Assembly (NCBI RefSeq): GCF_003097235.1
Contig: NZ_QEQQ01000002.1
Span: 62,001 to 126,000, forward strand
DNA length: 64,000 bases
Origin: Pseudomonas sp. CC120222-01a
Lineage (GTDB): Bacteria > Pseudomonadota > Gammaproteobacteria > Pseudomonadales > Pseudomonadaceae
Reading direction: 5' to 3'
Below, one piece after another: positions 35,715-43,155 of the stretch (the stretch's first letter is position 1; the number at the start of each line of letters is the position of its first letter). The notes under the pieces were generated by a model that saw only the letters and a program-made list of their open reading frames with translations, searched no databases and was not told the origin of the DNA. A program made the translations under genes and the position numbers.

Positions 35715-35990
35715 TCAGGCGGGTTTGAAGCCAGGTTTGCCGTTTGCGGCGCGCCATTCCTTAACGCGGTTGACGACGCCCTGCGGGCTTGTATCTGCCC
35801 CTTCGGGAGGATAGTAGATGACATCTGATCCGTCAGGGTGCTCAGTCAATTTCTCAAAATTTAACACTATTGAATCGCGTCGTCGTTCAAGCTCATTGCT
35901 GTTGAGGCCATCGATATTGTGATAGAGCTCTTTGATTAGCATAAGAAACTCGACTTCTGTGTAATCTTCTAGCCTTTCTTTCATGATCAT
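35715..35990 (-). CDS. Bacteriocin immunity protein 4, cognate of the full-length toxin
   Basis: 91-residue Im-family protein directly downstream of the toxin gene (its ATG touches the toxin stop). The specificity region FLMLIKELYHNIDGLNSNEL is the most divergent of the four. Helix III is TEHPDGSDVIYYPP with the complete Tyr-Tyr pair known to contact E-colicin DNases, and the tail KEWRAANGKPGFKPA is conserved. Expected to bind and block the HNH DNase tip of this locus and of kin strains carrying the same allele. Confidence 0.92.
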   Translation of the reverse strand: MIMKERLEDYTEVEFLMLIKELYHNIDGLNSNELERRRDSIVLNFEKLTEHPDGSDVIYYPPEGADTSPQGVVNRVKEWRAANGKPGFKPA

Positions 35991-38173
35991 TAGTTGTTCT
36001 CCTTATGGTGTTCTATGTGTACTCTTGGGGTCATGAATACGAGATTGTCGAAGTCATAGACAGCGCCTCCCTTCGAGATCTCGATCTTGTGATGTATCTC
36101 TAATTTGGCCCGTTTGCCGACCCAGTGGGTTTTTGGGGCATATGGTGCTTTCCCGTGCATCATGTCGTCGATGCTCTGCGGCAAAATGTGGTGTCTTAGA
36201 ACTTCATCCGCAGCTATCTCTCTCCATATCGCTTCCTTGAGCTTATCGAACCTGCTAAACCGCCGTCCCCTCAGCTTTTCCGCAATTCTTGCAGGAATCG
36301 GCGCCCCTGCCGCCGTAGTAGCCGCATCCAGCACCCTGTCCGGCGTAACTGCTCCATTCCCACTGGCAACCCCCGGCAGATACCGTGGGCTGCGCAACAT
36401 CACATAGATCGGTGCCAGCCCCGAATCTGCGGGGAAGATGATGACGTAGTCATCGATCTGCAGGTCGGGCAGTTCGGGGAAGGTGCGGATGTCAGGCTGC
36501 GGCGGGACGATGATGTTGCCCGGCAGATGTTTTTGCAGGTCCTCGACGATGGTGGCGCCTGGGATGACGCTGCCAAACTCGCCCTCGGTGTCCAGCGTCG
36601 AAGGCGGCGTCGCGGGGTGCCAGAGTAGCGTCGCGCCGCCTGGACCCTCGGCGGTGAAACGGTAGGCGCCTTGGGTGCTGTCCCATTGCGCCTGGCGCAC
36701 GCGTACATCGCGCAGGATGCTGCTGCCATCCGCAGCCGCCAGGTACACCTCGGTCTGTGTGCCTTGGGGTACGGCATTCATCCGCAGCGGCAGCTCAAGG
36801 GTCTGGCCAACCTTGCGGTTCGCCTCTTGAGTAAGGTCTGCGCCGGGCGTCATCATGGCGAGCGGGACTGTGACGCCCATGCGTTCGCCGTCGCCCAGGC
36901 GGGCGGCGTAGAGCAGCAACGTCAAATACCTGGCCGCACCGGGTAGCAGCCGCAGCGCCGCGTTGCCGATGGCGGTGCCCAGCGCATCCCAGACCGGTTC
37001 GAAGTACGCCGTACCGCCGCTTGAGGTGGTCACCACCAGCGCGTGGTGAGTGCTGGCGACCCAGGCATTGAACGTGACGGGGGTGTTGCTCGGCGTACGC
37101 CCTGTCAGTGTGCTGAGCAGAGCCTGCTCATCGAAGGCTGCTTCAACGGCACTGTTCGCCTGCAGGTGCAGCTGCTTTTCCACTGCTTCTTCGGTCGCCG
37201 AGGTACTTGCATGCTCGGCAGCATGGGCTGACGCCTGGGCCTGCAAGGCAGCCGCTTGCGCCCGGTGAGCTTCGGTGGCCCTGGGGCCATGAAACTTCAG
37301 GTCGAAGTCGAGCCGCGAAATGTCCGACGCCAGACGCCAATATTGCACGCGTTTGTGGGTGCCTGCGGCGTGTCGATGTCCGCGCGCCTTGAGCAGGTCG
37401 GATGTTTCCCGCTCTAGCTCGCGGCTATGTTCCAGTGCTGCGGCTTCGGCGATGTCCTCATGCCGGTGCCGCTCGAAGGCCGTGAGCATGCGCTGCAGCG
37501 TGCTGTTTGCCACTTGTAGCTCGTGATTGGCAGTGAGCGTGCGGACGATCGTCTGCTCAACCCGGTCCGGTGACCGGGCGATGCTGGCGTTACTGTTTTC
37601 CCGGGCTCTGGCGCTGGACAAGTTGCTGCGCAGCAGATGCTGGCGCCGGACCAGCTGGTCGCGCTGTTGCTCGAGGTACTTGACCTCGAACGCTGCCCGG
37701 TAGGAAGCGAGCCAGGTTTGGCGGGGATCAGCCTGAGCCCCCAGCGCACGTCCTGCCGCCAGGAACTCGCGAAAGGTGCGATGCTCCGGGTCTGTGCCAA
37801 AAAAATGGTTGGCTTGCTGGCGCGCAGCGTCCAGGCGTGGGCCGAGTTGTGCCTGCAGCTGATTGACCGCAGCGATTCTTCGCTCGATGGCCTGGGACTC
37901 GCTGAGGCCGGCCAGTGAGCCCGCCTGCGCAAGAATGGCCTGATCCAGGTCCGGTTCGAGGGTGGCCTAGCGCTGGTCGTGTTCCTGCTTGACCGTTTTC
38001 TTGTCGTTTTCGATCTGCGGAACCAGGTCGATGACCAGGAGGCCTGGGCGGAAAGCGGACACCAGGTGATGAGGTGGTATTCGGTTGTGACCCCAGAGGA
38101 CGCCGGAATCAAAAGGTAGGCGGGTACTGTCTATCGGGCTTTCGGGTAGTACGATGGGGTCTCGATGCGACAT
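35990..38173 (-). pseudogene. S-type pyocin-like HNH DNase bacteriocin gene interrupted by an amber codon
   Basis: One frame runs from the ATG at 38173 to 35990 (728 codons) but codon 69 is TAG (37969-37967, ..HDQR*ATLEPD..). Regions: an N-terminal part of unknown fold (1-68), a long Ala/Gln/Glu/Arg-rich helical region (about 70-290), a pyocin-S type translocation domain (about 430-600, with PLAMMTPGADLTQE) and a C-terminal HNH DNase (about 605-727; KLEIHHKIEISKGG, YDFDNLVFMTPRVHIEHH). After the stop, the next ATG/GTG/TTG in frame is a TTG at 37621 without ribosome binding site, so no complete toxin is made unless the amber is read through. GGAG lies 13 bases before the ATG. Immunity gene 4 follows. 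Confidence 0.85.
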
Positions 38174-38237
38174 ACAGTTTCTCCAATGATCTGTATGTCG
38201 TCAGGCTAAAAATTGTCCTGCGGGGCAACGCTGTAGA

Positions 38238-38261
38238 TATCTATCGGGTACCCGCTATCTA
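38238..38261. promoter_or_regulatory. TATCTA direct repeats upstream of the bacteriocin gene
   Basis: TATCTA at 38238-38243 and 38256-38261 are spaced 18 bp apart, each followed by a C/G-rich triplet, within the 85-bp gap between the bacteriocin and the upstream gene. Pyocin promoters of P. aeruginosa use direct-repeat P-boxes; this is only an analogy. Confidence 0.25.
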
Positions 38262-38822
38262 CCAGGGGCAATAACACCCTATGGCCAAGGTATTGGTGGC
38301 CTGCACGGGCCGCCCTGCGATCAAGGCCTTGATGATCGGCTCGATGAAGCTGTTGCTGGCGTTGCACACGGCGCCTTCGCTGTAGGGGCCGAAGTAGGCC
38401 AGGTTACCTTGTCGGTCCCAGATCGCCACGGCGGGGGAGGCGGGCAGGTGTTCGCTGCCGGGCAAGTGGACGATGGCTTGCAGGCTGGCGAGGTTGGCGG
38501 GTAGCTGCCCATGGCTGCCGGGCTTTTGCACGACGTGGAAGGCCACGCCTTGACCGGCGAATTGGGTAATCAGGTCGCCCAGGTGCTGCTGGTTGCCAAC
38601 GTTGCACGGGCAGGCCGGGTCCCAGAAGTGCACCACGCGGATCGGGCCGGGGCCGGCGAGTTCGGCGGGCAGTTGCAGCTGGCTACCGTCGAATAGCGTG
38701 GTCTGGTTGTCGAACGGGCGCAGATAGCGGGACTGGAAGGTGGTGTAGGCTTGCCAAAGCACAATGGCACAGAGCACCAGTGCGAGGCCCAACGATATCT
38801 GTTTGATGTTTCGAATTTTCAT
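38259..38822 (-). CDS. Membrane-anchored thioredoxin-fold protein (DUF6436-like)
   Basis: 187 residues starting MKIRNIKQISLGLALVLCAI; residues about 9-27 form a signal anchor, so the rest faces the periplasm. A thioredoxin-like strand-helix begins with VVHFWDPACPCNVGNQQHLG, where CPC replaces the usual CxxC. A Cys near AVCNAS and a C-terminal GCYCPW add further thiols. Probably a redox or metallochaperone-like role, but no function is established. A longer in-frame start would begin inside the REP and is rejected. The bacteriocin gene starts 85 bp downstream on the same strand. Confidence 0.75.
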   Translation of the reverse strand: MKIRNIKQISLGLALVLCAIVLWQAYTTFQSRYLRPFDNQTTLFDGSQLQLPAELAGPGPIRVVHFWDPACPCNVGNQQHLGDLITQFAGQGVAFHVVQKPGSHGQLPANLASLQAIVHLPGSEHLPASPAVAIWDRQGNLAYFGPYSEGAVCNASNSFIEPIIKALIAGRPVQATNTLAIGCYCPW

Positions 38823-38841
38823 GAAATGTCCGCGGCATTTT

Positions 38842-38958
38842 TGTGGGAGCGGCCTTGTGTCGCGAAAGGGCTGCAAAGCAGCCCCAGGATTTCAGCAGCG
38901 CTGCAGACATCGCTGGGGCCGCTTTGCGACCCTTTCGCGACACAAGGCCGCTCCCACA
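38842..38958. repeat. REP pair upstream of the thioredoxin-fold gene
   Basis: TGTGGGAGCGGCCTTGTGTC...GCAGCCCC and inverted partner ending GGCCGCTCCCACA, between divergent genes, so promoters must be within or very near it. Confidence 0.85.
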
Positions 38959-39057
38959 ACTGATCTGTGCTGCCTGTTCGAGGTGTGCAAGCTTGCCACG
39001 ACGCCGGCCAGAGCTGAATATCCCAGATCAATACTCGCTCCGCCTTGGATGTACCCG

Positions 39058-39984
39058 ATGCCCGCTGCCTTTCACCCCGATACCTTGCGTGCCAGCCTCG
39101 CCCCCTTGGTCAAACGCCAGCCGTTGTCCACGCAAGCGCAGGATTATCAGCGCTTCTATGGCCTGAACCTGTCGGCACAGAGCTGGCTGGGCGGTTTCCA
39201 GGCGGCGGGGTTCGAGCTGGTTGGGCAGGTCTGGCTACCGGAAAAGCCAGTTGCGACGCTGTTCCTGTTGCACGGCTACTACGACCACATGGGCCTCTAT
39301 CGGCATGTGATCGAGTGGGCGTTGAAGCTCGGTTATGCGGTGATCAGCTGTGACTTGCCGGGCCATGGCCTGTCCAGTGGCGAGCGCGCCAGCATCAGTG
39401 ATTTTGCGGTGTACCAGCAGGTGCTGGAGGCCTTGTTCGAACAGGCGCGAGGCCTTGAACTGCCACGCCCCTGGCACCTCTGCGGGCAGAGCACCGGTGG
39501 CGCCATCGCCGTGGACCACTTGCTGCACCAAGGTGACCGCAGCCCGATCGATGGCGAGGTGATCCTGCTGGCGCCGCTGGTGCGGCCGCGCTCGTGGCGC
39601 TGGTCTAAGTTCAGCTATCGGGTACTGCGCCACTTCGTCAATGGCATCGAGCGGCGCTTCAGCGAGAACACCAACGACCCGACTTTCCTGCCCTTCCTCG
39701 AAGCCGACCCGCTGCAGCCGCGGCGGCTGCCCACGGCCTGGGTCGGCGCCTTGATCGCCTGGGTCAAGCGCATCGAGGCGGCGCCGCATTGTGCGCGACG
39801 GCCGTTGATCGTGCAGGGGGAAGCGGATGGTACGGTGGATTGGCCCCACAACCTCGAAGTGCTCAAGGCCAAGTTCAGCGAGCCGCAGATCCTGATGTTG
39901 CCTGAAGCGCGCCATCACCTGGCCAACGAGCTGCCGGACATTCGCCGGCGCTACTTCGACTTCATCAAGCAGCGCCTGGGCTGA
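39058..39984 (+). CDS. Alpha/beta hydrolase, lysophospholipase-like (Hydrolase_4)
   Basis: 308-residue serine hydrolase. Motifs: LFLLHGYYDHMGLYRHVIEW (oxyanion region), DLPGHGLSSGERASI, nucleophile elbow GQSTGG (Ser about 145) and catalytic His in EARHHLANELPD. This is the monoglyceride lipase/lysophospholipase pattern. No signal peptide. ATGs at 39049 and 39058 are both possible. The stop abuts that of the convergent DUF2059 gene with no gap, so no terminator separates them. Confidence 0.85.
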   Translation: MPAAFHPDTLRASLAPLVKRQPLSTQAQDYQRFYGLNLSAQSWLGGFQAAGFELVGQVWLPEKPVATLFLLHGYYDHMGLYRHVIEWALKLGYAVISCDLPGHGLSSGERASISDFAVYQQVLEALFEQARGLELPRPWHLCGQSTGGAIAVDHLLHQGDRSPIDGEVILLAPLVRPRSWRWSKFSYRVLRHFVNGIERRFSENTNDPTFLPFLEADPLQPRRLPTAWVGALIAWVKRIEAAPHCARRPLIVQGEADGTVDWPHNLEVLKAKFSEPQILMLPEARHHLANELPDIRRRYFDFIKQRLG

Positions 39985-40737
39985 TCACTTGAGGTCGGCG
40001 CTGTTCTGGCCCACCGCCAGGCCGGCACGCACCGCAGCCACGGCGGCCTGGTAATAGGCCTTGCCGTCTGGCGACTCGGCGAAGGTGGCGAACTCTTCCA
40101 GTTCGTCGTCGGACAGGTCGCGGTAGACGTACAGCAGGGTGTTGTTCAGGTCTTCGCCGATCTGCCCCTTAAGACGCTGGCGCTGGCCGTCGAGCAGGCC
40201 CTGGGCCTGGCTGGCGCCGAACAGCCCGGGGATCATCGAACTCAGGCTGTCGGCGGCCACCCCGGCGATCGCCAGGCTGACTTCGGCGCCGGCTTCGCGG
40301 GCTGGCAGGGCCTGGGCCAGGTGGCCGATAACCAGCATGCGGTTGTCGCTGGCCTGCATCTTCGGCAGGCCTTTGGCGTTCTTGGCCAGCTGGTCCTTGC
40401 GCGTGGCCAGCAGTTCGGCGGCGACAATCTTGCGCCCCAGCGGCGACTGGAAGAAGGCCAGTGCCGGCGCCGGGTTCGCCAGCGTGCTGCGCAGTTTGGC
40501 CAAGGCACGGTTGTCCATTGCCTGGGCCTGGAAGCGCTGGTTGCTGTTGTTGACCAGCGCCTGGTAAACCGCAGGCGGCAGGCTATTGCGGTAGCGCTGT
40601 TGGGCGGCGCTCACGGCATCGGAAAAATGGGCGCGCTGGTCGGGCCAGCCGGCGGCCTTGTACAGTTGATCGAGGCTGTCTGCCCAGACAGGCATGGTGC
40701 AGATCATCAGCAGAAGCAGGGAAAACAGACGGTGCAT
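39985..40737 (-). CDS. DUF2059 domain secreted protein
   Basis: 250 residues with a clear signal peptide (MHRLFSLLLLMICTMPVWA, cleavage after residue 19). The mature protein is helical, with repeated ALPAREAGAEVSLAIAG and YRDLSDDELEEFATFAESPD, the latter typical of DUF2059. Periplasmic or outer-membrane associated. Function unknown. Tail-to-tail with the hydrolase gene. Confidence 0.8.
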   Translation of the reverse strand: MHRLFSLLLLMICTMPVWADSLDQLYKAAGWPDQRAHFSDAVSAAQQRYRNSLPPAVYQALVNNSNQRFQAQAMDNRALAKLRSTLANPAPALAFFQSPLGRKIVAAELLATRKDQLAKNAKGLPKMQASDNRMLVIGHLAQALPAREAGAEVSLAIAGVAADSLSSMIPGLFGASQAQGLLDGQRQRLKGQIGEDLNNTLLYVYRDLSDDELEEFATFAESPDGKAYYQAAVAAVRAGLAVGQNSADLK

Positions 40738-40847
40738 TCAGGACTCCTGTCGGCAGGTGGCTATTGTCCTAGGCCCGGCGCCGTTTTGTCGAGCAATCCG
40801 AACGCTTCTCAGCCAAGTGGCGCTGTGCGCCGACAAGGTGAATGGAT

Positions 40848-41483
40848 ATGATGCGCGCCATGCACATCTCCCCCGAAAACCCGATGCTTGCGGCCGTCGT
40901 CGACGATCTGGCCACCCATGGCTGGTCGCAGCAGGCGCTCTTTCTGCCTGCCGACCTGGTGCGCGCGCTGGCGGCCGAATGCCGGCGCCGTGATGCCGAA
41001 GGCGAACTCAACCCGGCCGGGGTTGGGCGCGGTGACGCCCAGGAGGTGCGTGAGAGCATTCGCGGCGACCAGATCCAGTGGATCGACCCTGGCCAGGCCG
41101 AGGCCTGCGACCAGTACCTGGCGGCCATGGACCAGTTGCGGCAGGCCATCAACCAGGGCCTGTTCCTGGGCCTGGAAGATTTCGAATGCCACTTCGCCCT
41201 GTACCCACCGGGGGCGTTCTATCGCCGGCACCTGGACCGCTTCCGCGACGATGACCGGCGCATGGTGTCGGCGGTGCTTTACCTCAACGAAGACTGGCAG
41301 CCGGAAGACGGCGGGCAACTGCGCATGTTCCTGGCGGATGATGTCGAGCACGATGTGCAGCCGGTGGCGGGCTGCCTGGCGATCTTCCTGTCCGGTGAGG
41401 TGCCGCACGAAGTATTGCCAGCCGGGCGCGAGCGCCTGTCATTGACCGGCTGGTTCCGGCGCCGCGGCAATGACCCGTTCTGA
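40848..41483 (+). CDS. 2-oxoglutarate/Fe(II)-dependent oxygenase (prolyl-4-hydroxylase-like)
   Basis: 211 residues. The Fe(II) facial triad is visible: HLD in FYRRHLDRFRDDDRRMVSAV (His/Asp about 127-129) and His in GEVPHEVLPAGRERLSLTGW (about 186), with the 2-oxoglutarate-binding Arg 10 residues later. The middle motif AVLYLNEDWQPEDGGQLRMF is typical of SM-20/P4H-like enzymes. Target unknown; some relatives hydroxylate proteins. AAGGTG precedes ATG 40848; nearby in-frame ATGs at 40842 and 40851 are possible. The stop lies 14 bp inside the next gene. Confidence 0.85.
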   Translation: MMRAMHISPENPMLAAVVDDLATHGWSQQALFLPADLVRALAAECRRRDAEGELNPAGVGRGDAQEVRESIRGDQIQWIDPGQAEACDQYLAAMDQLRQAINQGLFLGLEDFECHFALYPPGAFYRRHLDRFRDDDRRMVSAVLYLNEDWQPEDGGQLRMFLADDVEHDVQPVAGCLAIFLSGEVPHEVLPAGRERLSLTGWFRRRGNDPF

Positions 41484-41979
41484 TCTGCCCAAAGTCTTGG
41501 TGAGCGCCTGCTTGCTGGGGCAGCCGGTGCGTTATGACGGCCGGGCCAGCGGGCATCCCGATTTGTTGCAGCAGTGGCAGGCCGAAGGGCGTGTGGTGCC
41601 ACTGTGCCCCGAGGTGGCTGGCGGCTTGCCGACACCGCGCCCGCCGGCGGAGATCCCCGGTGGCCAGGGCGCGCAGGTGCTCGATGGTGGGGCGCAGGTG
41701 CTGACGGTGGCCGGTGATGACGTCAGTGCCGAGTTTCTGGCCGGGGCGCAGCAGGCGCTGGCGCTGGTGCGGCGCCATGGCATTCGGGTGGCGGTGCTGA
41801 AGGCAGGTAGCCCTTCGTGCGGCAACCGTTTGGTCTACGACGGCACCTTCAGCGGGAAGAAGGTGCCAGGCGAAGGGGTTGCCGCAGCCTTGCTGCGGCG
41901 TGCAGGAGTGCAGGTGTTCAGTGAGTTGGAGCTGGAGCAAGCGCAGCAGGCGTTGGCTGATCTGGCTGCCGGTTGCTGA
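41470..41979 (+). CDS. DUF523 family protein
   Basis: 169-residue cytoplasmic protein with the DUF523 motifs VSACLLGQPVRYDG, VPLCPEVAGGLPTPRPPAEI and KAGSPSCGNRLVYDGTFSG. Three conserved Cys suggest thiol or metal chemistry; function is not established here. It overlaps the oxygenase gene by 14 bp and the convergent binding-protein gene by 62 bp, an unusually large tail overlap. Confidence 0.85.
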   Translation: MTRSDLPKVLVSACLLGQPVRYDGRASGHPDLLQQWQAEGRVVPLCPEVAGGLPTPRPPAEIPGGQGAQVLDGGAQVLTVAGDDVSAEFLAGAQQALALVRRHGIRVAVLKAGSPSCGNRLVYDGTFSGKKVPGEGVAAALLRRAGVQVFSELELEQAQQALADLAAGC

Positions 41980-42433
41980 ACCACTTCTGTTCCAGTTCTG
42001 CCGTACGGCCACTGTTCTTCAGGCGATCAAGTGCATTGTTCACCGCGCTTTCGAACGCCGGGTTGTCCTTCTGGAACGGAATCACCAGCTTCTTTTCGCC
42101 AAATGCCTGGCTCACGTCGAACGGGCCATCGGCCTTGGGCGACTCGCTCGACGGGATCAGCGAGACGTCATACTTGCCACTTTCCACGCCGGGCAGCACT
42201 TCCGCTGACGTCGCCTCGACAAATTCGGCGCGCAGGTCCAGTTCACGGGCCAGGTCCTGGCCGAACTCGATTTCGAAGCCGGTCAGGCGGTCGTTTTCCT
42301 TGAACGAGTAAGGCGCGTTATCGGCCTCTACGGCAATGCGCAATTCGCCCCGGTCGGCAATTTCGTCTATCAGCTCGGCCTGAGCCAATGGAGTGATCAG
42401 TACTGCCAGCAGTACGCCTATGGTCGAACGCAT
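41918..42433 (-). CDS. Short periplasmic solute-binding protein (SBP_bac_3 type), internally shortened
   Basis: 171 residues; signal peptide MRSTIGVLLAVLITPLAQAE, then the lobe 1 start GELRIAVEADNAPYSFKEND with RLTGFEIEFGQDLARELDLR, the amino-acid receptor hallmark. After VSQAFGEKKLVIPF it passes directly to DNPAFESAVNNALDRLKNSG, the usual C-terminal helix. The hinge and second lobe, normally about 70-80 residues, are missing without frameshift. It may be a decayed receptor or a minimal domain used otherwise. No transporter genes are adjacent. Confidence 0.75.
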   Translation of the reverse strand: MRSTIGVLLAVLITPLAQAELIDEIADRGELRIAVEADNAPYSFKENDRLTGFEIEFGQDLARELDLRAEFVEATSAEVLPGVESGKYDVSLIPSSESPKADGPFDVSQAFGEKKLVIPFQKDNPAFESAVNNALDRLKNSGRTAELEQKWFSNRQPDQPTPAALAPAPTH

Positions 42434-42632
42434 GTAGTGCCCCTTTTTTCTTAAGCAGATGAATAACTTTCGCCGCGACTTTCTTCCCCGTCGCGGTCGA
42501 GCGCAGCCTATGACCTTGAAGCCTTGGCGAGGTTTAACCCTAACTGAAATATTTCTCTTTGTGGGCTATCGTGAACTACCGCCGCCATTCGTTTACTGGC
42601 AGCGGTCAATAAGTGAATCACAGGAGAAGTGA

Positions 42633-43109
42633 ATGAACAGCCTATTTTCGCGTGCTGCCGTTGCCGGTCTGCTGATGGGGGTCTCGGTGTTCGCCAGCGC
42701 CGCAGATGCCCTGAAGAGCCAGGAGCCGCCCGCGGGTGCCAAGGTTTCCATCCTTTCCCCCAAAGACGGCGAGCAGGTCGACGCGACCTTCACCGTCAAG
42801 TTCGGCATCGAGGGCATGGAGCTCAAGCCTGCGGGCGACCAGACCCCGCATACGGGCCACCACCACCTGCTGGTGGATGTAGACAAGGAACCTGCAGCTG
42901 ACATGCCGCTGCCGACCAGCCTGATGCCAGCAGCCGGTACCGCGTTGCCGGCCGGCCCGCAAGTGCTGCATTTCGGCAAGGCACAGACCGAAACGACCAT
43001 CACCCTGGCGCCGGGCAAGCACACCCTGCAACTGGTGCTGGGTGACCAGTATCACGTGCCGTTCAAGCCGAGTGTCGAGTCGAAGAAAATCACTGTAGAA
43101 GTGAAATAA
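42633..43109 (+). CDS. DUF4399 periplasmic protein
   Basis: 158 residues with signal peptide MNSLFSRAAVAGLLMGVSVF (cleavage after ASA). The mature part carries VSILSPKDGEQV and the DUF4399 hallmark DQTPHTGHHHLLVDVDKE, and ends with an Ig-like HTLQLVLGDQYHVPF strand. Three adjacent His suggest metal binding. AGGAG precedes the ATG. Function unknown. A strong shared terminator follows. Confidence 0.82.
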   Translation: MNSLFSRAAVAGLLMGVSVFASAADALKSQEPPAGAKVSILSPKDGEQVDATFTVKFGIEGMELKPAGDQTPHTGHHHLLVDVDKEPAADMPLPTSLMPAAGTALPAGPQVLHFGKAQTETTITLAPGKHTLQLVLGDQYHVPFKPSVESKKITVEVK

Positions 43110-43110
43110 A

Positions 43111-43139
43111 AAAGGGAGGCCACCAGGGCCTCCCTTTTT
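43111..43139. terminator. Bidirectional terminator between DUF4399 gene and serA
   Basis: AAAGGGAGGCC / GGCCTCCCTTT stem with ACCAG-type loop, flanked by A-run and T-run, suitable for both convergent genes. Confidence 0.9.
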
Positions 43140-43155
43140 CATACCGCCAGCGACC

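Noticed and set aside
37414..38112. 232-codon open frame on the minus strand overlapping the bacteriocin 5' part
   Set aside because: Its translation is Ser/Arg/Pro-rich with no domain, typical of an out-of-frame reading. The true frame gives coherent helical sequence on both sides of the amber codon.
33577..38173. Transposon or integron as carrier of the cassettes
   Set aside because: No transposase, integrase, attC-like site or terminal inverted repeats seen at cassette borders; borders coincide with acetyltransferase 3' copies, which favours homologous recombination.
38174..38258. LexA box upstream of the bacteriocin
   Set aside because: ACAG and CTGT occur near the start codon but in the wrong relative orientation (ACAG...CTGT), so not an SOS box.
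38764..39057. N-terminal extension of the lysophospholipase-like protein
   Set aside because: The extra 98 codons run through the REP pair and antisense of the upstream gene; the family start is at 39049/39058.
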